Below the pieces are notes generated by a model. It was not told the origin of the DNA and searched no databases. It saw only the letters and a list, made by a program, of their open reading frames with translations. Positions 1 to 9,724 of a DNA stretch of 33,573 nucleotides are shown here, one piece after another. The stretch is from an uncultured Pseudoxanthomonas sp. GTDB taxonomy: Bacteria; Pseudomonadota; Gammaproteobacteria; Xanthomonadales; Xanthomonadaceae. Both the position numbers and the translations under genes were made by a program. The stretch covers positions 1 to 33,573 of the forward strand of contig CAMPIO010000033.1 of the NCBI GenBank assembly GCA_946886405.1, in the 5' to 3' direction. Numbering within the stretch: position 1 is the first letter of the stretch; every line of letters starts with the position of its first letter.

Positions 1-517
1 ACAGCCCGAACAGAACCTCCGGGAAGCCCATCTGCACGCCGCTTTCGGCGACGATGGTCTGGCATGCGAGCGCCAGTTCCAGCCCGCCACCCAGCGCATC
101 GCCTTCCACTAGGGCGATGGTGTGGGCGTTCGGATGGAGCCGGGTGTGCAGCAGGTGGACGCTGTCGACGCATTCGTGCGCGTAGTGCAGCAGGCCGTCG
201 CGGTCACGGGCACGGATCAGCCGACAGAACAGATCCAGGTCGCCACCAAGGTTGAAGACGTGCGCGTCGGAGGCGAGCACGATGTGGGCGAGGTGGGTTT
301 CCGAAACAGCTGCCTGGCCGGCGATCGCATCGATGGTCTGGCGCGCGAAGATGCGCAGTTCGCGAAGCAGTTCCGGGGAGAAGCATGCCCGGTAGGACGG
401 GTCGGTGAACGCCGGCTTCGCGTGCATGAAGCACCAGTGGGCGTCGGTCGCCTCGTCCTGCTCGATGCGGATGGTGGAAAGCCCGGCTACCCTCTGGAAC
501 GGTTGAACATTGCGCAT
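1..517 (-). CDS. rpfF: DSF synthase RpfF, N-terminal 172 residues (cut by window edge)
   Basis: RpfF is a crotonase-fold enzyme that makes the cis-2-unsaturated fatty acid signal DSF from acyl-ACP. It has both thioesterase and dehydratase activity. The frame read leftward from the ATG at 517 gives 172 residues and runs off the window. It contains VLASDAHVFNLGGDLDLFC (about residues 80-98) and ALGGGLELALAC (141-152), followed by MGFPEVLF; these are the hallmark crotonase segments of RpfF. Glu147 and Glu167 are 20 residues apart, like the catalytic Glu141/Glu161 pair of Xanthomonas RpfF, so the visible part looks intact. The gene lies 173 bp downstream of rpfB on the same strand, the order known in Xanthomonas. 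A GGGG lies about 9 bases before the ATG. The C-terminal part, and the rpfC and rpfG genes expected further on, are outside the window. Family assignment is strong; the alternative is a generic enoyl-CoA hydratase. Confidence 0.9.
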   Translation of the reverse strand, partial: MRNVQPFQRVAGLSTIRIEQDEATDAHWCFMHAKPAFTDPSYRACFSPELLRELRIFARQTIDAIAGQAAVSETHLAHIVLASDAHVFNLGGDLDLFCRLIRARDRDGLLHYAHECVDSVHLLHTRLHPNAHTIALVEGDALGGGLELALACQTIVAESGVQMGFPEVLFGL

Positions 518-608
518 GATCAGAATCCCCGAAGCAAGGTCCGCCAGACCGGCCGGGCTTCGAGAATGGCGGGCCGTAATGGATGGCACAGCGCGCCCGA
601 CATCGCGA

Positions 609-637
609 TCTATGCACTCTTAGCCGGCAAATCGCAA
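609..637 (-). promoter_or_regulatory. possible rpfF promoter (weak)
   Basis: On the minus strand, TTGCGA (637-632) and CATAGA (614-609) are separated by 17 bases. They lie just past the rpfB hairpin and about 90 bases before the rpfF start. The -10 matches the consensus at only three positions, so this is a guess. It would fit separate transcription of rpfF. Confidence 0.25.
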
Positions 638-638
638 G

Positions 639-672
639 TACGCCCCGCGACGGATCGCTCCGGCGGGGCGTA
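639..672 (-). terminator. hairpin after rpfB
   Basis: TACGCCCCGC and GCGGGGCGTA form a perfect 10-bp inverted repeat with a 14-base loop, starting about 20 bases after the rpfB stop. On the minus strand the following bases contain only a broken T tract (CTTGCGATTT). It may be a weak or partial terminator, or a transcript-stabilising hairpin, between rpfB and rpfF. Confidence 0.5.
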
Positions 673-690
673 CGGCATGCCAGGCGGACT

Positions 691-2373
691 TCAGGCGGCG
701 GGCGTGGACTCGTCGCGCAGTTCGCGCCGCAGGATCTTGCCGACGTTGGTCTTCGGCAATTCGCTGCGGAACTCGACGAAATGCGGCCGCTTGTAGCCGG
801 TCAGGTTGGTCCGGGCATGCTGCAGGACCTGTTCCGCGGTCAGCGACGGATCCTTGCGCACGATCACCACCTTCACCGCCTCGCCGGATTTCTCGTCGGG
901 CACGCCGACCGCTGCAACCTCCAGCACACCGGGCATCATCGCGATCACGTCCTCGATCTCGTTGGGATACACGTTGAAGCCCGAGACCAGGATCATGTCC
1001 TTCTTGCGGTCGACGATGTAGAAGAAACCCTGCTCGTCCATCTTCGCCATGTCGCCGGTGTGCAGCCAGCCGTCCGCGTCGAGCACCTCGGCGGTTTCCT
1101 TCGGGCGGTGCCAGTACCCCTTCATCACCTGCGGCCCACGGATGCACAGCTCGCCAACCTCACCGACAGCCAGTTCGTTGCCGTCTTCGTCCTTCACGCA
1201 GGCGTCGGTGGAGGGGATCGGCAGACCGATCGCGCCGTTGTATTCGGCCAGGTTCATCGGATTGATGCAGGCGGCCGGGGAGGTTTCGGTCAGGCCGTAG
1301 GCTTCCACCAGCGTGCAACCGGTGGCCTTCTTCCAGCGTTCGGCGACCGAGCGTTGCACCGCCATGCCACCGCCCAGCGTCATTCGCAGGTGCGAGAAAT
1401 CGATGTCTTCGAACCCCGGCGTATTGAGCAGGCCGTTGAACAGCGTGTTGACGCCGGTGATCGCAGTGAAGCGCGTGGCCTTGAGTTCCTTGACGAAGCC
1501 GGGCATGTCGCGCGGATTGGTGATCAGATGGTTCAGGCCGCCAAGCTTCATGAAGACCAGGCAGTTCGCCGTGAGCGCGAAGATGTGGTACAGCGGGAGC
1601 GCGGTGATGATGACTTCGTTGCCGTAGTCCAGCCCGGTGCCGACCCATACGCCGGCCTGCTGCATGTTCGCCACCAGGTTGCGATGCGTCAGCATGGCGC
1701 CCTTCGCCACGCCCGTCGTACCACCGGTGTACTGCAGGAAGGCGATGTCGCCGGAGTCGATGTCGACGTCGGGCAGGGTATGCAACTGGCCGAGCGTCAG
1801 GGTGTCCTTGAACCGCACGGTGCCGGGGATGTCGTAGTCGGGCACCATCTTCTTCACGTACTTCAGCACGAAGTTGACGATGGCACCCTTGGGGAATCCG
1901 ACCAGGTCGCCCAGCGCCGTGGTGATGACCTGTTTCACCTGCGTGCCGGCGAGGGCTTCCTGCGCCGTCTTGCCGAAGTTGTCGACGACCAGCAGCACGC
2001 TGGCGCCCGAATCGACCAGCTGGTGCTTCAGCTCGCGCGGCGTGTACATCGGGTTGACGTTGACCACCGTCAAGCCGGCGCGCAACACGCCGAAGATGGC
2101 GATGGGGTACTGCAGGCAGTTCGGCATCATGATGGCGACGCGATCGCCTTTCTTGAGCTTGAGCTCGCCGAGCAGGTACGCCGCGAACTGCCGGCTGAGC
2201 TTGTCGATCTCGCCGTAGGTCAGGGTCTTGCCGAAATTGCGGAACGCGGGACGGTCGCGGTACTTGCTGACCGCCTCATCGAAGACCGACACGATGGAGC
2301 GGTACTGCTCCAGGTCCACCTGCTGCGGCACGCCTTGCGGGTAGCTCTTGAACCACGGACGTTCCTGACTCAT
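691..2373 (-). CDS. rpfB: long-chain fatty acyl-CoA ligase RpfB/FadD
   Basis: This AMP-forming ligase converts free fatty acids to acyl-CoA. In Xanthomonas the homologue RpfB next to rpfF acts in DSF turnover and fatty acid activation. The product is 560 residues. Motifs appear in the usual order: P-loop YTGGTTGVAKG (215-225), YGLTETSP (359-366), GWLHTGD (435-441), the hinge region DRKKDMI (455-461), and the C-terminal catalytic lysine in KTNVGK (Lys546). The ATG at 2373 was chosen because GGGAGGGAG lies just upstream and the protein then starts as FadD-type ligases do; the open frame extends further upstream without family similarity. It reads toward rpfF and is followed by a 10-bp hairpin. 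Assignment to the FadD family is near certain. The rpfB name rests on the neighbouring rpfF; the enzyme may also be the main FadD of the cell. Confidence 0.92.
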   Translation of the reverse strand: MSQERPWFKSYPQGVPQQVDLEQYRSIVSVFDEAVSKYRDRPAFRNFGKTLTYGEIDKLSRQFAAYLLGELKLKKGDRVAIMMPNCLQYPIAIFGVLRAGLTVVNVNPMYTPRELKHQLVDSGASVLLVVDNFGKTAQEALAGTQVKQVITTALGDLVGFPKGAIVNFVLKYVKKMVPDYDIPGTVRFKDTLTLGQLHTLPDVDIDSGDIAFLQYTGGTTGVAKGAMLTHRNLVANMQQAGVWVGTGLDYGNEVIITALPLYHIFALTANCLVFMKLGGLNHLITNPRDMPGFVKELKATRFTAITGVNTLFNGLLNTPGFEDIDFSHLRMTLGGGMAVQRSVAERWKKATGCTLVEAYGLTETSPAACINPMNLAEYNGAIGLPIPSTDACVKDEDGNELAVGEVGELCIRGPQVMKGYWHRPKETAEVLDADGWLHTGDMAKMDEQGFFYIVDRKKDMILVSGFNVYPNEIEDVIAMMPGVLEVAAVGVPDEKSGEAVKVVIVRKDPSLTAEQVLQHARTNLTGYKRPHFVEFRSELPKTNVGKILRRELRDESTPAA

Positions 2374-2487
2374 CGTTCCACTCCCTCCCCAGGGTCTTCG
2401 GGTCGCCTCGCGGCGTTCAATGGGCAAACGCCGGAGATGGCGCCTGCTGGGAGCATACCGTTCCGGATGGAAAAGGCGAAGGTTTCG

Positions 2488-2928
2488 ATGGCGAAGTCCG
2501 CAGGTAACGCGCGCGCATGGCTGATGGTTTGCCTGTTGGCACTGGCTGCTTGTGCGGGCGACACGCCCGAGGCTCAGTTGCGGCGGGAGTTCGGCGAGAT
2601 GCAGGCCGCCGTCGAGGCCGGCCAGGCCAGCGCGTTCATCGACGGGGTCAGCGAGGATTTCGTGGGCGAGGGCGGCATGGATCGTGCTGCGTTGCACAAC
2701 CTTGTTCGTGCGCAGATCCTGACGAACTCGCGCGTGGGCGTCACGACGGGCCCCTTCGACGTGAAGCTGCAAGGCGACAACGCAGAGGTCGCGTTTGATG
2801 TACTGCTGACATCCGGCAGCGGTCGCGTACTGCCGGATCAGGCCGGGACTTACCGGGTCACGACGGCGTGGCGACGCGAGAGCGGCGACTGGCGCGTCCA
2901 CCACGCCCGCTGGGAACGCGGGCAGTGA
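2488..2928 (+). CDS. putative lipoprotein with NTF2-like fold
   Basis: This is a 146-residue exported protein with a clear lipoprotein signal: a short basic start, a hydrophobic stretch, and lipobox LAAC with Cys22 as the acylation site. The rest has the pattern of small NTF2-like domains: an N-terminal helix (EFGEMQAAVEAGQ), strands, and a final segment WRRESGDWRVHHARWE typical of that fold. No catalytic site is evident. The ATG at 2488 was chosen because GAAGG lies five bases upstream. An in-frame ATG at 2467 would add seven residues but has its GGGAG too far away. It is divergent from rpfB, with 114 bp between them. It ends exactly where the opposite-strand neighbour ends, with no base between the two stop codons. 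The lipoprotein call is good; the fold is inferred from pattern only, and the function is unknown. Confidence 0.75.
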   Translation: MAKSAGNARAWLMVCLLALAACAGDTPEAQLRREFGEMQAAVEAGQASAFIDGVSEDFVGEGGMDRAALHNLVRAQILTNSRVGVTTGPFDVKLQGDNAEVAFDVLLTSGSGRVLPDQAGTYRVTTAWRRESGDWRVHHARWERGQ

Positions 2929-3408
2929 TCATTTCACCGGCGTGAGCTTGCCGGGCGTCCAACGGTAGCGCAGCGTCTTGGCGACGCTGGGACAGCAACG
3001 CGGATCGTTGGGGCCAGGCCATTTCGTCTTCAGCTGGATGACGCCGCCCGTGACGGTCATCCCCTCCACCAGCCCGAGGGGCTCCTGTGTTTCTCCGGCC
3101 GGCGCATAGCGCGCGCCCTGTTTCGCGAGCACGGCAACGCCATGGTTCCAATAAGTGGGGCCATACAGCGTCCAGAGGACGACGATCTCGGATTGGCCGT
3201 CGCCATCGAGATCCGCAACGGCCACGTCGCCGGCTTCATAGCTTTCCTGGGGACTGCCACCTGCGGCCTGTTTTCTGGCGACGAACTGCTCGGCGACGCG
3301 CTTCGCCTGGTCCATGTCGGGTACGGCGGCGGCAACGGCGCTGCTGGCCACGACCCCCATGCAGAGGCAGGCGTAGCGCAAGAGAGAGCGCTGGATGCGT
3401 GTGTTCAA
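2929..3408 (-). CDS. exported protein with an Asp-rich calcium-loop motif, function unknown
   Basis: I do not recognise a specific family. Starting at TTG 3408 the product is 159 residues and begins with a typical signal peptide (NTRIQRSLLRY, a hydrophobic run, then AVAAA). The mature part contains VADLDGDGQSEIVVLW, a DxDxDG loop like those of FG-GAP/VCBS and EF-hand-like calcium sites, plus two adjacent cysteines near the C-terminus (PRCCPS). TTG is preferred because GGGGA lies seven bases upstream. An in-frame GTG or ATG further upstream would put extra residues ahead of the signal peptide. It is convergent with the lipoprotein gene and abuts it exactly. A single calcium-loop repeat suggests a small periplasmic or surface protein, but no role can be given. 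Confidence 0.7.
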   Translation of the reverse strand: MNTRIQRSLLRYACLCMGVVASSAVAAAVPDMDQAKRVAEQFVARKQAAGGSPQESYEAGDVAVADLDGDGQSEIVVLWTLYGPTYWNHGVAVLAKQGARYAPAGETQEPLGLVEGMTVTGGVIQLKTKWPGPNDPRCCPSVAKTLRYRWTPGKLTPVK

Positions 3409-3538
3409 GGTCGGTCCCCATGACCCCGGCTTGAGGCCTTCACAAGCGGCAACGCATGGAGTGCACGGAACCGGCAACGTGCTTGCCCTTGTGCGGCCAG
3501 GGCGGGATCATCCGGGCAATACAAACGGGGAACCCTTC

Positions 3539-5995
3539 ATGTCGATCCGCTGGAAACTACTGGCGTGCCTGTGGCTGGCCGCAGGCAACGCGATGGCGCA
3601 GGAAGCGCTGCCTTACCAGACGCCGCCTGCAGAGATCCTGCAACTGGCAGATGTGCAGCGGCCGCCCAGTGTCGTCGCCGACAGTCGCAAGACGCGTCTG
3701 GTGCTGTTCTACCGGGACACGTTCAAATCGCTGGCCGAGCTTTCCGACGAGGAAGTGCGGCTGGGCGGGCTGCGGGTCAATCCGCGCACCAACATCACCA
3801 GCACGGCGACGTATTTCAACAATCTGCAGATCCAGGAACTGGCCGGAAACACCGCACGGCAGGTGACCGGTCTGCCGGCGGCGCCGCGGCTGGCCAACTT
3901 CGTCTGGTCGCCGGACGAGACACGGATCGCATTCACCCATACCACGCGCACCGGCGTGGAAGTCTGGGTGCTGGAGCTGGCCTCCGCGCGCGCCACACGG
4001 CTGACCGAGGCGCGGGTGAACGGCAACGTCGGCAATCCATTGACCTGGTTCCGCGACAATCAGGCGCTGCTGGTGCGCATGCTGCCCGTGCAACGGCCGG
4101 CGCTGATCGATACCGCGCGTGAAGTGCCCACCGGGCCCGTCGTGTCCGTGAGCGACGGCAGCAAGGCGCAGAACCGCACCTACCAGGACCTGTTGAAGAA
4201 TCCGCAGGATGAAGCGAACTTCGCCACGCTCGCAACTTCCGAACTGCACCGCGTGCCATTGAAGGGTCGCGCGACGCTGTGGCGTGGGGTCGGGATGTAT
4301 ACCGGCGAATCGTTCTCGCCGGACGGTCGTTACGTGCTGTTGCGCACGCTGCAGAAGCCGTTCTCCTACCTGGTGCCCTACGGCCGCTTCCCGTACCGCG
4401 CTGACGTCGTCGAGACCACCGGCAAGCCGGTCGTGAACGTGGTGGACGCGCCATTGGCGGAGAACCTGCCGAAGGGCTTCATGGCCGTGCGCGCGGGCCG
4501 TCGCGACGTCGAATGGCGTGCGGACCAGCCCGCCACGCTGGTCTGGGCGGAAGCGCTGGACAAGGGCGACCCGGGGGTGGATGTGCCGTTCCGCGACGAA
4601 GCTTTCGCCTGGGAGGCCCCGTTCACGGCGACACCTCGCGCGATCTTCAAGACCATCGACCGCGTGCAGGGGGTGCTGTGGGGCGATGATCGCCATGCCA
4701 TCGTCACCGACTACTGGTGGAATACGCGCAACACGCGCACGTATCTGTTCGATCCCTCGCACGCCGGCGCGCCGCTGCGCGAACTGGCCAGTCGCAACTA
4801 CCAGGACCAGTACAGCGATCCCGGCGAGTTCGAGACCCGTCGCAACGCGGCGGGCGAGCGCGTGCTGGACCTCGACGAGGGACACGTACATCTGATCGGC
4901 GACGGCTTCACGCCGGAGGGGCAGTTCCCCTTCATCGACCGGATGGATCTGGCGACGGCGAAGAAGGAACGTGTGTACACCTCGCGCCTGACCGGCCAGA
5001 AGGAGGCGATCCAGGCTTTGCTGGATCCGCAGGCAGGCACGGTGCTGGTACGGCTGGAATCGCCCACGGAATTTCCGAACTACTACATCCGCCATTTCAA
5101 GCAACGCATAGCGCCGGTGCCGGTGACGCGATTCGAGAATCCGTTCAAGGGCCTGCAGGGCGTGCACAAGGAAGTCTTGACGTACAAGCGTGCGGATGGT
5201 CTGCCGCTCACCGGTACGCTCTACCTGCCTGCCGGCCATGACCGCACGGCCAAGCGTGAACGGCTGCCGCTGGTGATGTGGGCCTATCCCGCCGAGTACA
5301 AGGACCGCGACAGCGCCGGCCAGAACACCACCAATCCGAACGAGTTCATCTTCCCGAGCTACGGCTCGCCGATCTATTGGGTGACGCGTGGCTATGCGGT
5401 GCTGGACGATGCGGCGTTCCCCATCGTGGGCGAAGGCAAGGATGAACCCAACGACACTTTCATCCCGCAACTGGTCGCAAATGCCAAGGCCGCGATCGAC
5501 GCCGTGGATGCGCTGGGTTACATCGACCGCACGCGCGTCGCGGTTGGCGGACATTCCTACGGCGCGTTCATGACCGCGAACCTGCTGACGCATTCGGACC
5601 TGTTCGCCGCCGGCATCGCGCGCAGCGGCGCCTACAACCGCACGCTTACCCCGTTCGGCTTCCAGCAGGAAGAGCGCAACTACTGGGAGGCACCTGCGGT
5701 CTACAACGGCATGTCGCCTTTCATGCACGCGGAGAAGATGAAAACGCCGCTGTTGCTGGTGCATGGCGAAGCCGACAACAACTCGGGCACGTTCACCATG
5801 CAGAGCGAGCGCTACTTCAACGCGCTGAAGGGCTTCGGTGCCCCCACACGCCTCGTGTTGTTGCCGAAGGAAAGCCACGGCTACGCTGCGAAGGAGTCGG
5901 TCCTGCATCTGCTGTGGGAGCAGGACCAGTGGCTGGAGCGCTACGTGAAGAACAAGGGCAGGGCCGCGAGCGCTGCGCCAGCCGCCGCCCGCTGA
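3539..5995 (+). CDS. exported S9D-type glutamyl endopeptidase (prolyl oligopeptidase fold)
   Basis: This is a serine peptidase of the prolyl oligopeptidase clan, 818 residues. A signal peptide ends at AMA (residue 20), so it probably acts in the periplasm or outside the cell. The N-terminal two thirds form the expected beta-propeller; the C-terminal third is an alpha/beta hydrolase. The predicted triad is Ser673 in GGHSYGAF, Asp746 in HGEADNN and His780 in ESHGYAAKES. The segment around the nucleophile, with SGAYNRTLTPFGFQ after it, matches the glutamyl endopeptidases related to plant chloroplast CGEP (subfamily S9D) better than dipeptidyl peptidase IV. GGGGAA lies about seven bases before the ATG. 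It is followed by a strong bidirectional hairpin shared with acnA. Peptidase clan is certain; cleavage after Glu is inferred from similarity. Confidence 0.92.
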   Translation: MSIRWKLLACLWLAAGNAMAQEALPYQTPPAEILQLADVQRPPSVVADSRKTRLVLFYRDTFKSLAELSDEEVRLGGLRVNPRTNITSTATYFNNLQIQELAGNTARQVTGLPAAPRLANFVWSPDETRIAFTHTTRTGVEVWVLELASARATRLTEARVNGNVGNPLTWFRDNQALLVRMLPVQRPALIDTAREVPTGPVVSVSDGSKAQNRTYQDLLKNPQDEANFATLATSELHRVPLKGRATLWRGVGMYTGESFSPDGRYVLLRTLQKPFSYLVPYGRFPYRADVVETTGKPVVNVVDAPLAENLPKGFMAVRAGRRDVEWRADQPATLVWAEALDKGDPGVDVPFRDEAFAWEAPFTATPRAIFKTIDRVQGVLWGDDRHAIVTDYWWNTRNTRTYLFDPSHAGAPLRELASRNYQDQYSDPGEFETRRNAAGERVLDLDEGHVHLIGDGFTPEGQFPFIDRMDLATAKKERVYTSRLTGQKEAIQALLDPQAGTVLVRLESPTEFPNYYIRHFKQRIAPVPVTRFENPFKGLQGVHKEVLTYKRADGLPLTGTLYLPAGHDRTAKRERLPLVMWAYPAEYKDRDSAGQNTTNPNEFIFPSYGSPIYWVTRGYAVLDDAAFPIVGEGKDEPNDTFIPQLVANAKAAIDAVDALGYIDRTRVAVGGHSYGAFMTANLLTHSDLFAAGIARSGAYNRTLTPFGFQQEERNYWEAPAVYNGMSPFMHAEKMKTPLLLVHGEADNNSGTFTMQSERYFNALKGFGAPTRLVLLPKESHGYAAKESVLHLLWEQDQWLERYVKNKGRAASAAPAAAR

Positions 5996-6014
5996 CAGTT
6001 CATCCATCTCGAAA

Positions 6015-6042
6015 AAGAAGGCCGCCTTGGGGCGGCCTTCTT
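6015..6042. terminator. bidirectional terminator between the S9 peptidase and acnA
   Basis: AAGAAGGCCGCC and GGCGGCCTTCTT form a perfect 12-bp stem with a TTGG loop, 19 bases after the peptidase stop and 20 before the acnA stop. On the minus strand the stem runs into TTCTTTTTC, a good T tract for acnA. On the plus strand it ends TTCTTCTTTCC. Confidence 0.9.
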
Positions 6043-6061
6043 CTTTCCGGCTCCTGCAGAC

Positions 6062-8830
<2,769 letters not shown>

Positions 8831-8913
8831 CGCGGAGGCTCCTGTAGCTGGGGGAAGGGGCGCAGGACCAGCATGGGCCGCAAATCCTGAGCGTCTTGAC
8901 GATGCTTGTCCCG

Positions 8914-8919
8914 ATTATC
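8914..8919 (-). promoter_or_regulatory. possible acnA -10 element
   Basis: GATAAT on the minus strand (5 of 6 matches to TATAAT) lies about 85 bases before the acnA start. The -35 region is poor (GTCACG at 18 bases). It is the only AT-rich -10 candidate I see on this strand in the acnA leader. Confidence 0.35.
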
Positions 8920-9012
8920 CGCCAAGTCTGAGACAGCCGTGACTCGACCAAAGCCGAAGACCGGAGGCATCAGGAGCGGAGGAGGGCGGGGGTGTCGCGG
9001 TGGACCCCGTTC

Positions 9013-9041
9013 TTGGGTATGCCTGAGTAAGTATGTATAAT
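9013..9041 (+). promoter_or_regulatory. promoter of the vapBC-like operon
   Basis: A -35 TTGGGT (9013-9018) is followed by exactly 17 bases and a consensus -10 TATAAT (9036-9041), in an AT-rich island within GC-rich surroundings. It implies a start near 9048 and a leader of about 20 bases containing AGAGGG eight bases before the antitoxin ATG. Confidence 0.75.
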
Positions 9042-9052
9042 TTATTCATACT
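9030..9052. promoter_or_regulatory. 23-bp palindromic operator overlapping the -10
   Basis: The two halves of this 23-base site match as an inverted repeat at 10 of 11 positions (AGTATG, one mismatch, ATAA, central base, then the complement). It covers the whole -10 box. A second short pair, TGAGTA (9024-9029) and TACTCA (9049-9054), is nested at nearly the same centre. This is the expected arrangement for autorepression by a dimeric AbrB/VapB antitoxin-toxin complex. Confidence 0.65.
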
Positions 9053-9067
9053 CAAGAGGGCCCGCCG

Positions 9068-9274
9068 ATGGAAGCCACCGTTGCCGAACGCGGACAGATC
9101 ACCCTGCCCAAGGCCGTGCGCGATGCCCTGGGCCTGACCAAGGGCAGCGTGCTGAAGGTCGAGCTGGAAGGTAGCCGCATCGTGTTGCGGAAGAGTGTCG
9201 ACGACGCGATTTCGCGCGTGCGCGGCAAGTTCGCGCTGGATGCCGACGCCGCCAAGGGCGACGCCGCCGAATGA
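9068..9274 (+). CDS. AbrB/MazE-type antitoxin (VapB-like)
   Basis: This is a 68-residue swapped-hairpin AbrB-family protein. The N-terminal DNA-binding part reads VAERGQITLPKAVRDALGL, the characteristic beta-strand and helix of the SpoVT/AbrB fold, and continues to about residue 43. The acidic, alanine-rich tail (residues 45-68) would wrap the toxin. It should neutralise the PIN toxin encoded next and repress its own promoter through the palindrome at 9030-9052. AGAGGG lies eight bases before the ATG. The stop overlaps the toxin start by four bases (ATGA), so the two are translationally coupled. Family is clear; pairing with a PIN toxin makes it VapB-like rather than MazE. Confidence 0.88.
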   Translation: MEATVAERGQITLPKAVRDALGLTKGSVLKVELEGSRIVLRKSVDDAISRVRGKFALDADAAKGDAAE

Positions 9275-9672
9275 TCGCCGTCGATGCGCCCGTCCTGATC
9301 GAGCTGCTGACTGACGGCGCCCGCGCGGATGCCGTCGAAGCCGGCCTGCGCCAGAGCCTGGGCAGCGGCCGCGTCGTGGTCTGCGATGCCGCGCTGGCGC
9401 AACTCTGTGCCTCGCTGCGCAACGGCGCCGACGCACTGGCCGCGCTCGAAGAGATGGGCGTGCATTTCAATGCGGTCGAAGCCAAGTCCGCGTTGCGTGC
9501 CGGCGAGATGCAGCGTCGGCACCGCCAGCGCGATGGCGAGGCGCGGCCGATCGCCGATTTCCTGGTCGGCGCGCACGCGCTGCTGCAGTGCGATGGTCTG
9601 ATCACCTTCGACACCGCCTTCCATCGCGACTATTTCAAGGGCCTGAAACTGATCGTGCCCGCGAACGAATAA
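9271..9672 (+). CDS. PIN-domain toxin (VapC-like), one acidic site replaced
   Basis: This is a 133-residue PIN-fold ribonuclease of the VapC type, expected to cut tRNA or rRNA when released from its antitoxin. The start [13 protein letters not shown] gives the first active-site acid, Asp5. [20 protein letters not shown] gives Asp96 and Asp114. The second conserved acid is normally a Glu in the helix after strand 2; here the matching segment is [12 protein letters not shown] with Gln44. The usual polar residue two places after Asp5 is also a proline. The nuclease may therefore be weak or inactive. It is coupled to the antitoxin by an ATGA overlap and followed 52 bp later by acnB with no terminator between. 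The family call is firm; activity is doubtful. Confidence 0.85.
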   Translation: MIAVDAPVLIELLTDGARADAVEAGLRQSLGSGRVVVCDAALAQLCASLRNGADALAALEEMGVHFNAVEAKSALRAGEMQRRHRQRDGEARPIADFLVGAHALLQCDGLITFDTAFHRDYFKGLKLIVPANE

Positions 9673-9724
9673 GCATCACCCCGCTTTCCCATTCCACCGC
9701 AATACCGAACGACCGGAGCCATCC

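Noticed and set aside
3557..6007. Long open frame on the minus strand opposite the S9 peptidase
   Set aside because: No family resemblance and rich in Arg/His; it is the antisense shadow of a GC-rich gene with clear catalytic motifs.
9068..9672. Toxin-antitoxin pair as MazEF
   Set aside because: The antitoxin is AbrB-like as in MazE, but the partner has PIN motifs rather than a MazF fold.
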